In this document: positions 59,201 through 64,000 of the stretch, piece after piece
How the letters are laid out: each line of letters opens with the position of its first letter
How positions within the stretch are numbered: position 1 is the first letter of the stretch
Origin: Agrobacterium vitis
GTDB taxonomy: Bacteria; Pseudomonadota; Alphaproteobacteria; Rhizobiales; Rhizobiaceae
NCBI RefSeq assembly: GCF_013337045.2
Contig: NZ_CP118259.1
Location: 3,365,001 to 3,429,000, forward strand
DNA: 64,000 bases
Direction of reading: 5' to 3'
Position numbers and translations under genes: made by a program
The notes under the pieces: model-generated
What the model was told of the DNA's origin: nothing
Databases searched by the model: none
The model's input: the letters and a program-made list of their open reading frames with translations, nothing else

Positions 59201-59363
59201 GGGCGACCGCGATGATCGCGGTCCGCGTAAGGACCGCGACAGGGACACGAAATCAGCCCAGCCGCAGCGTTTCGAGGCAAAGCCGCCGCGCAAGGAAAAG
59301 CCGATCGATCCGGATTCTCCTTTCGCCAAACTGGCTGCCTTGAAGGAGCAGATGAAGAAGTAA
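56205..59363 (+). CDS. Suv3-like DExH-box RNA helicase with charged tail
   Basis: The 1,052-residue protein resembles the mitochondrial degradosome helicase SUV3. Motifs: VLGPTNTGKTH (Walker A, about 13-23), AIDEIQLAGD (motif II), LGSATM (motif III), VATDAIGMGLNLD (motif V), and QIAGRAGRH (motif VI). A SUV3-type C-terminal helical region follows. From about 820 the chain is Ala/Glu/Thr-rich, then Arg/Asp/Gly/Gln-rich (RDRDTKSAQP type), likely disordered and RNA-binding. The role in RNA decay or ribosome work is inferred. I chose the TTG at 56205 (MTSQPMILSG) because GGAG is seven bases upstream; an ATG at 56220 also fits. The next gene starts four bases after its stop. Confidence 0.85.
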   Translation: MTSQPMILSGRSVIAVLGPTNTGKTHYAIERMVAHGSGMIGLPLRLLAREVYTRVVERVGAAHVALITGEEKITPPNARFSVCTVEALPRETKVAFVAIDEIQLAGDLERGHIFTDRLLHLRGREETLLLGSATMKPILQHLLPSITVVERPRLSQLFYAGEKKITRLPQRTAIVAFSADEVYSIAELIRRQRGGAAVVLGALSPRTRNAQVGLYQSGDVEYLVATDAIGMGLNLDVDHVAFAQDRKFDGYQFRNLNPGELGQIAGRAGRHLKDGTFGVTGRVDPFEPELVERLQSHHFDPVKVLQWRTAQFDFSSIANLRRSLDAAPKVAGLVRALPAIDQQALDYLARYPEVQDLASSPNRVSLLWDACALPDYRRITPAQHADLILTLYSDLARHGSVNEDFMAEQVHRSDRTDGEIDTLSARIAQIRTWTYVSNRPGWLADPTHWQEKTREIEDRLSDALHERLTKRFVDRRTSVLMKRLRENGMLEAEISVNGDVFVEGHHVGQLSGFRFTPISGTEGPDAKAVQTAAQKALGLEFEARAARLHASGNGDLALSSDGLVRWLGDPVAKLTGSDHIMRPRILLLADEPLSGNARDHVVARIERFVNHHISTILKPLDDLSRAEDLQGLSKGLAFQLVEGLGILFRRDVTEEVKSLDQDARASMRRYGVRFGAYHIFMPALLKPAPAELITLLWALKNDGLDKPGYGDLIPVLAAGRTSVVTDPSFERNFYKLAGFRFLGKRAVRIDILERLADLIRPLLQWKPGTTARPDGAYDGRRFTTTTAMLSILGATPDDMEEILKGLGYRADAVKAEEAQAFLGIQDDKPAAATATAPAQTSESVEKTDEDDADQQSEATATETVAAEPVTLETVPTASVPSAEISAEATPEAPAEVKEAEVAATEAPSADLLANPEGPTEPKPVLLWRPGGRNDNQRQAGRPQQGDRRPQGAKRAPQQGEQKPEARTEGGRDRDDKRREGGHHGKPRDRDGNRDKHANRGDRDDRGPRKDRDRDTKSAQPQRFEAKPPRKEKPIDPDSPFAKLAALKEQMKK

Positions 59364-59366
59364 GCC

Positions 59367-59768
59367 ATGAGCGAACAACAGCCACTCGCCGGCCCCTCTC
59401 AACGGATCGACAAGTGGCTGTTTTTTGCGCGGATTTTCAAATCCCGTACGCTGGCCCAGCAGCAGGTTGTCTCGGGCCGGGTGCGGGTCAATGGCAAACC
59501 AGCCAAGCAGCCCAGCATCATTGTCCGGCCCGGCGACGTGCTGGATATTACGCTTGCCAATCACGACATGAAACTTGTCGTTCGCCAGCCCGGCACGCAT
59601 CGCGGCCCTTACGAGCAGGCAAAACTTCTCTATGAGGACCAGTCACCGCCGCGCCAGCCCCGCGACGCCCTCACCGCTTTTGAACAGGCACAAAGACTTC
59701 CCGGTTCAGGCCGTCCGACCAAGCGCGAGCGCCGGCAAGTGGACCGTCTGATGGATGGCGAAGACTGA
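59367..59768 (+). CDS. hslR: S4-domain RNA-binding protein (Hsp15-like)
   Basis: The 133-residue protein has an S4 domain at about residues 13-60 (RIDKWLFFARIFKSRTLAQQQV, then GRVRVNGKPAKQPS) and a basic tail. HslR rescues stalled 50S subunits carrying a nascent chain by binding them; this function is inferred from the family. The gene starts four bases after the helicase stop, so both may serve RNA or ribosome quality control. A palindromic repeat begins 38 bases after the stop. Confidence 0.88.
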   Translation: MSEQQPLAGPSQRIDKWLFFARIFKSRTLAQQQVVSGRVRVNGKPAKQPSIIVRPGDVLDITLANHDMKLVVRQPGTHRGPYEQAKLLYEDQSPPRQPRDALTAFEQAQRLPGSGRPTKRERRQVDRLMDGED

Positions 59769-59811
59769 CACGTCGGGTCTTCGAAAATAACAGTCCGTCT
59801 TCCATTTTCGA

Positions 59812-59849
59812 ATATCTCAAGCCTTTGATGCATTGGAGATATTCGAAAT
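59812..59849. repeat. Palindromic repeat, copy 1
   Basis: A 38-bp unit that matches a second copy at 60580-60617 in 32 of 38 positions. In this copy a perfect 13-bp inverted repeat, TTTCGAATATCTC (59806-59818) with GAGATATTCGAAA (59836-59848), encloses the 17-base loop AAGCCTTTGATGCATTG. The loop is conserved as well as the stem. It lies in the gap after hslR. The 353-base gap 59769-60121 holds no gene beyond this. Confidence 0.75.
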
Positions 59850-60121
59850 CTGCGCAAGGCGAGGATATGACAACATCGTTGAGCCTGGTATCAGAGCTGG
59901 CCGGTCCGGTTTGGGAAACGCTTGGTGGCCACTAGGAAAATCGACCTCTATCGCATCAAGATAGGGATGATTTATCCTTGCTAACAGGTCTGGAAAGCAG
60001 TAGCTCACTGCCCTTGTGGAAAAAGCTGTGCATGATATGGGACAGTCGATTTTTCCTTGCCTAATTCGTTCCTGCAAGACGCGGCGTCGCACTCGCCATC
60101 GAGAGATCTCTGGAGTACCGC

Positions 60122-60460
60122 ATGACGTATATCGTGACTGACAACTGCATACGCTGCAAATATACCGATTGCGTGGAAGTATGCCCGGTCGACTGTTTTT
60201 ACGAAGGTGAGAATTTTCTGGCCATCAATCCCGATGAATGCATCGATTGCGGTGTCTGCGAGCCGGAATGTCCGGCTGAAGCCATCAAGCCAGACACGGA
60301 ACCGGGTCTCGATAAGTGGCTGAAAATCAATGCGGAGTTTGCCCAGATCTGGCCAAACATCACCACCAAGCGCGATGCTTTGCCCGAAGCCAAGGAAATG
60401 GATGGCGTCGAAGGCAAGTTCGAACTTTATTTTTCGGAAAAGCCTGGCACGGGCGACTGA
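60122..60460 (+). CDS. fdxA: Seven-iron ferredoxin FdxA
   Basis: A 112-residue ferredoxin with one [3Fe-4S] and one [4Fe-4S] cluster, by the Azotobacter FdI pattern. The cysteines are in [19 protein letters not shown] (C9, C12, C17, C21, C25) and [16 protein letters not shown] (about 40-55). The C-terminal half ([21 protein letters not shown]) is the usual long helical tail. It transfers single electrons in the cytoplasm; the partners are unknown. GGAG precedes the ATG. The gene is flanked by two palindromic repeats and stands alone. Confidence 0.95.
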   Translation: MTYIVTDNCIRCKYTDCVEVCPVDCFYEGENFLAINPDECIDCGVCEPECPAEAIKPDTEPGLDKWLKINAEFAQIWPNITTKRDALPEAKEMDGVEGKFELYFSEKPGTGD

Positions 60461-61178
60461 TTAGCGAGTTGCGACGCGGTCTCACCCGATTCTGGATGTC
60501 GCCCCCCGGATGTCGTCTGTTGGGCGGCAACGGACGATGCGCTGCCAGTTGAAGATCACCTCGTCCTATTGTTTGCCGGATACCTCAAGCCTTTGTCGCA
60601 TTTGAGATATTTGCAATGCCGTCAGGTTCACATCTTTGAGACTTCGCATAAAACTGCATGGCAGCTTCTGTTTTTTATGACAGCAGCCATGCAATTGCCT
60701 GTCGCTGCGAAGAATTGACGTGACCGCTCGGGAGCAAAGCAGCAAAAAGAATCGCTGCCACAGCGTGTGCGATTTTCTGAAATTCTAAAAAAATCAATAG
60801 GTTAAAAGATATTTTATTTTACCTTGGCGAGGTTAGCCAACGACAGGTCAAACCGCACCCTTAAAGAAGAACAGTTTCCGCCGTCAAGCGGTCGCAAGGC
60901 AGCAAAATATTGATTTCCTCACTTTTTTATGTTAAGCCTATAGAACTGATCCACACGTGAGGGCATTTGTGTGCCCAAACCTACCGCGAAAGCCGAAAAA
61001 TCCACGAAAGTTATGTTTGTGACATGTAAACCTCGCCGGTTCTGTCACTGATGTGCTTTTATTCGTTTGATCGTAACTGGATCAGCATGGAGTCACCCGA
61101 CGGTTCCCCCGTCTCATCCGGGTCTTTCGGCCTGGGGTCGGCTGTCGCCGATACAGTAACAGGGAGTTTTTAGAGCGA
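60461..61178. other. Long gene-poor region before carD
   Basis: These 718 bases carry no coding region I can support. They contain the second palindromic repeat (60580-60617), an AT-rich stretch with A and T runs (about 60780-60830 and 60900-60945), and a more mixed part up to carD. The carD promoter is likely within 60900-61170; TTGATTT near 60909 and TATGTTAAG near 60927 are possible but weak elements. A small RNA cannot be ruled out. Confidence 0.4.
60580..60617. repeat. Palindromic repeat, copy 2
   Basis: The second copy of the 38-bp unit at 59812-59849, after fdxA. The loop AAGCCTTTG-TC-GCATTT differs in three of 17 bases, and the left arm ATACCTC has one change. The palindrome is less perfect than in copy 1. 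Both copies lie downstream of genes, as expected of dispersed intergenic repeats. Confidence 0.7.
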
Positions 61179-61748
61179 ATGACGACCCAGCAGAAAAAAT
61201 CCTCGACGCGTCAGGGCTTCAAGACAGGTGAGGCGATCGTTTATCCGGCCCATGGCGTCGGTACGATCACCGCCATTGAAGAGCAGGAAGTCGCGGGCAT
61301 GAAGCTTGAGCTTTTTGTAATCGATTTCGATAAAGATAAAATGCGTTTGAAAGTGCCGGTCACCAAGGCTGTCACAATTGGAATGCGCAAGCTTTCGGAA
61401 ACCGATTTTGTTGATCGGGCTTTGAAAGTCGTTCAGGGCAAAGCACGTGTCAAGCGGACCATGTGGTCACGCCGGGCACAGGAATATGATGCGAAAATCA
61501 ATTCCGGCGATCTGATTTCCATTGCCGAAGTGGTTCGTGACCTTTTCCGTGCCGAACACCAGCCGGAACAGTCCTATTCCGAGCGTCAGCTCTATGAAGC
61601 CGCACTGGACCGCATGGCGCGTGAAATCGCCGCCGTCAACAAGATGTCTGAAACCGAAGCCGTCCGGCTGGTGGAAGTCAATCTTGCCAAAGGCCCGAAG
61701 CGCGGCAAGTCCGTGGAAGAAGACGAAACTCAGGAAGAAGCAGCGTAA
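61179..61748 (+). CDS. carD: CarD-family transcriptional regulator
   Basis: CarD binds the RNA polymerase beta subunit and stabilises the open promoter complex, mainly at stable-RNA and ribosomal promoters. The 189-residue protein has the RNA-polymerase-interacting domain at 12-75 (TGEAIVYPAHGVGTITAIEE, FVIDFDKDKMRLKVPV) and a helical DNA-binding domain (about 80-165, including TMWSRRAQEYDAKINSGD). The last 15 residues are acidic. GGGAG lies upstream of the ATG at 61179. A long bidirectional terminator follows. Confidence 0.94.
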   Translation: MTTQQKKSSTRQGFKTGEAIVYPAHGVGTITAIEEQEVAGMKLELFVIDFDKDKMRLKVPVTKAVTIGMRKLSETDFVDRALKVVQGKARVKRTMWSRRAQEYDAKINSGDLISIAEVVRDLFRAEHQPEQSYSERQLYEAALDRMAREIAAVNKMSETEAVRLVEVNLAKGPKRGKSVEEDETQEEAA

Positions 61749-61762
61749 GCTTGCTCACTCCA

Positions 61763-61799
61763 ACATAAAAAAGCCCGGCATTGCCGGGTTTTTTTATGT
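61763..61799. terminator. Bidirectional intrinsic terminator after carD
   Basis: A long stem runs from ACATAAAAAAG CCCGGC across the loop ATT to GCCGGG TTTTTTTTATGT, with A and T tracts that can terminate both strands. It separates convergent carD and the gene ending at 61881. Confidence 0.92.
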
Positions 61800-61880
61800 C
61801 CTCTGCACATCCATGGATGCTGAGGCTCAGGTTTTGCAGCCGATTTTCCGAAAATCGATCTCCAGTTTTCGCTGAAAACG

Positions 61881-63608
61881 CTAAAACAATGCTCCGGCAA
61901 ACAATTGTTCGTCGTCTTCAAAAACCTCGGCCTGATCTACGACCATGTCCAAGCCAGCCTGCAATGGCAGGAAACGCTGATGAATATCGCGCTCCTGCGC
62001 CATCGTGTAGATGGCAAAGATTTTCTGGCTGAGCGGCAGCGCAGCAGCGGGAATAGCCGATAGCGCCGGCATATGCCCGCGGGCGCGGTCGGCGATTGCC
62101 AGGCAATCCAACAGCAGCCCCCCAAGTTCGCCATCGAAATCAAGCTTGGTCACCGCTGCGCTGATCCGGCTGAACACCAGCTGGCCTTCAGCCCCAAAGG
62201 CCTCAAGCCCCTTTTCCATATCCGTCGCGACAACGCGGATCTTATCCAGCGCCAGGTTCAACGGCTCATGAATATGGTTGATGTCGTCACTGTCGTCGCG
62301 GGTCAGCGACGCCGTCGCCTCTTCGACGCAGCGCATGTCCTCGACAATAGCATCCGCTGGGGTTTCCAGCTTGGCGGCAAAGGTGCGCAATTCACCACTG
62401 ACGACATTCACGGACCGACCGGCATCGCCAAGACGGGAGCAACGAAGATTGGAATTCAGCGCCATGTAGTGAATATCGGTCTTGATCGACCGGATCGTCT
62501 CGATGCCTTCCTGGAGTGCCTGAGCGGACTGGGTGACCGAACTGACGACAGCATCCGATTCATGGCTGCGGTCCTGTACGCGCGCCGAAAGCGCGCAGGC
62601 ATGGCTGATATCGCTTTCCATCTTGCGCAGCAGGCTGCGGTCATTATCGCCGCCCGATTGGTTCAATTCGTCACGCAACGCCAGAACGCGGGCGGCATCA
62701 CTTGTAAAGCTCGACATATTGGCGGCAATCGATGTGCATTTCTGCCGGAAATCATCCAGGGATTCCTGCAATTGCGCGTGGGCAAGATGCAGGACAGCCT
62801 GGCGAAGCGCCTCTTTTTCCGCCGGGTCACGCAATCCGCCAGCCGCAAAAAACTCCTCCAGATAATCCAGGCTACTCTGTATATGCTCGATGCGCTGGCG
62901 GGTGATGTCACCAATTTGCAAGGCCGAGAGCACATTGGCGATCTTGCCTTGAATGGCGCGGGTGAGCCCTTTCACATCATTGGCAATGCCAGCCATTGAC
63001 TTGTGCTGGGTTGCCAACTGGTCGGAGCTGAGCGTCAGCGAGCTGACGATGGTGGGAATGGTATTGCTGAAATCCGACAAGATGCCATCGGAAAACGCCC
63101 GTGCCGTGTCCAACTGACCGCGCATACCCGCCAATTGCTCGGCAAACCGATCGATTTCCTCGGCACCGGACTGGATACGCTCGCGGATTTCATCGGCAAA
63201 GCCCGAGAACTCGGCAAGCCCCGCCCCGGTGATCTTCACGGTGATGGCGAATGTGCGCAGGTAGCGAATGGTCTCGCGCATTTCCTCGACATGCGAATAG
63301 GTCGAGGCACATTGATCGGAGATCTGGCTGAAGGATTCCTGGCGGGCCGATGCCCGTGCGGGCAGCAAGGCGAGATCGGAAACCGTCTTGCGAAGACCCT
63401 GCACAGTATCCGCTGTCGTCTTGCCATCGAGAACGCCGGTCAAATGGTCGAGGCTATCGACCAGACTGCCAAGATTGTCCATCACCGATACCAGTACGGC
63501 GCCGCCATCGAGAAAGGACTTCTCGATCCGCGAATGGGCGGAGGCAAGCTTCACCTCAAAATCGGAGTGGGAATTGCCGGTCGAATGGGCCTTGAAAACT
63601 GGTCGCAC
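61881..63608 (-). CDS. Soluble receptor-like protein with degenerate MCP signalling tip
   Basis: The 575-residue protein has no membrane segment and is almost all helical. Around residues 395-430 it reads IHYMALNSNLR, then CSRLGDAGRSVNVVSGELRTFA. This lines up with the chemoreceptor tip ([25 protein letters not shown]), but the invariant glutamate of NAAVEAAR is replaced by arginine. Upstream lies a region with IQGKIANVLSALQIGDITRQRIEH, as in some soluble sensors. No PAS, GAF or haem motif is obvious. The GTG at 63608 has GAGG six bases upstream. It could be a cytoplasmic relative of receptors with a new partner, or a decaying one; the open frame is intact, which favours function. Confidence 0.7.
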   Translation of the reverse strand: MRPVFKAHSTGNSHSDFEVKLASAHSRIEKSFLDGGAVLVSVMDNLGSLVDSLDHLTGVLDGKTTADTVQGLRKTVSDLALLPARASARQESFSQISDQCASTYSHVEEMRETIRYLRTFAITVKITGAGLAEFSGFADEIRERIQSGAEEIDRFAEQLAGMRGQLDTARAFSDGILSDFSNTIPTIVSSLTLSSDQLATQHKSMAGIANDVKGLTRAIQGKIANVLSALQIGDITRQRIEHIQSSLDYLEEFFAAGGLRDPAEKEALRQAVLHLAHAQLQESLDDFRQKCTSIAANMSSFTSDAARVLALRDELNQSGGDNDRSLLRKMESDISHACALSARVQDRSHESDAVVSSVTQSAQALQEGIETIRSIKTDIHYMALNSNLRCSRLGDAGRSVNVVSGELRTFAAKLETPADAIVEDMRCVEEATASLTRDDSDDINHIHEPLNLALDKIRVVATDMEKGLEAFGAEGQLVFSRISAAVTKLDFDGELGGLLLDCLAIADRARGHMPALSAIPAAALPLSQKIFAIYTMAQERDIHQRFLPLQAGLDMVVDQAEVFEDDEQLFAGALF

Positions 63609-63779
63609 GAATACACCTCACAAGAGCGATATTTCGGCACATTAGCTCCAATTCAAGAATGACAGGTAAATTCCGCAAAACATTCGCATAGAATTCGAGA
63701 TAATGACAAACCTTCAGGCCAGCCCTCCAGCCGGATGCATTTTCGCACCCGGCCAGCGACTTAACAGCGACTTAAACGC

Positions 63780-63986
63780 TTATTGTTCACCCAGTTTCAT
63801 GGACGGATCATAGGTCTTGCCTTCGACGGTCTTCACCACCGCCTGCCCGCAATAGGTCTGGTTGACGGCAGGGTTGAATGTCAGGCTGGGCGAGCCGTGC
63901 AGTTCCCAGCCCTTGTTAAGGGCATCGGTCACCCGGTGACAAAAGGTGGCGTCGTCGGGACCGGTGAGAAAACGATAGACTTTCAT
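63780..63986 (-). CDS. DUF1737-domain protein
   Basis: The 68-residue protein contains the pattern YRFLTGPDDATFCHRVTDAL and then NKGWELHGSPSLTFNP, typical of DUF1737. The family's function is unknown; the fold is a small alpha/beta unit. The ATG at 63986 is preferred because AAGGA lies nine bases upstream; the ATG at 63995 is too near it. The gene starts near the right edge, so its upstream context is not visible. It ends 171 bases before the receptor-like gene on the same strand. Confidence 0.85.
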   Translation of the reverse strand: MKVYRFLTGPDDATFCHRVTDALNKGWELHGSPSLTFNPAVNQTYCGQAVVKTVEGKTYDPSMKLGEQ

Positions 63987-64000
63987 GGGGATCATCCTTT

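Noticed and set aside
1..64000. tRNA, rRNA, phage, toxin-antitoxin or CRISPR-Cas genes
   Set aside because: None could be recognised on either strand by reading the gaps and the translated frames.

Overview
The window is a gene-dense, GC-rich stretch of alphaproteobacterial chromosome, most likely from the Rhizobiaceae (Agrobacterium/Allorhizobium/Rhizobium group). The markers for this are the rkpA-rkpG-rkpH lipid genes, an Lrp-type putR next to a putA without a DNA-binding head, phaR-phbA-phbB, a CarD regulator, a Suv3-like helicase, and small families typical of Rhizobiales (DUF1674, DUF3309, DUF1737). No rRNA, tRNA, CRISPR array, plasmid origin or prophage was seen. The only mobile element is one IS5-family insertion.

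Layout. 1-3.4 kb: the start of rsmB (cut by the window edge) and an htpX protease gene split by an 849-bp IS427-group element whose transposase needs a -1 frameshift. 3.5-9.7 kb: a cell-envelope block (EnvC-like activator, CtpA protease, YibQ-like deacetylase fold) followed by rppH and a solitary ParA. 9.9-12.6 kb: a PadR / HAAS / GIN-domain operon, a strongly structured and probably transcribed non-coding stretch, and an unknown membrane protein. 12.7-27.5 kb: one long minus-strand chemosensory operon in the order HD-GYP regulator, STAS, CheY, CheA, CheW, four tandem receptors, CheW, CheR, CheB. 27.9-34.6 kb: a flavoprotein, putA/putR (proline catabolism) and a YigZ-family protein. 34.6-44.4 kb: rkpH-rkpG-rkpA, a type I PKS/FAS, an alpha-oxoamine synthase and a ketoreductase. 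45-56 kb: an MFS transporter, isoprenoid genes (ispG, prenyl diphosphate synthase), an OmpA lipoprotein, a LysE exporter, mtgA, a GST, rpmF and the polyhydroxybutyrate genes. 56-64 kb: helicase, S4 RNA-binding protein, ferredoxin, carD, a degenerate receptor-like protein and a DUF1737 protein.

How the parts work together. The che operon is a complete accessory signalling pathway with c-di-GMP (HD-GYP) and STAS components at its head. Its four receptors carry almost the same signalling domain but 4, 2, 3 and 1 HAMP units. The rkp genes have the same enzymatic logic as fungal sphinganine-analogue pathways: an acyl chain built on an ACP, released by condensation with an amino acid, then keto-reduced. 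phbA and phbB convert acetyl-CoA to 3-hydroxybutyryl-CoA under the divergent regulator phaR. putA is probably activated by the divergent putR.

The strongest leads are the HAMP ladder in the tandem receptors, the sphingoid-like logic of rkpAGH with its decayed methyltransferase region, the unexplained multi-hairpin RNA-like region at 11.74-11.96 kb, and the degenerate soluble receptor at 61.9-63.6 kb. All family assignments come from reading motifs by eye; no database search was run.
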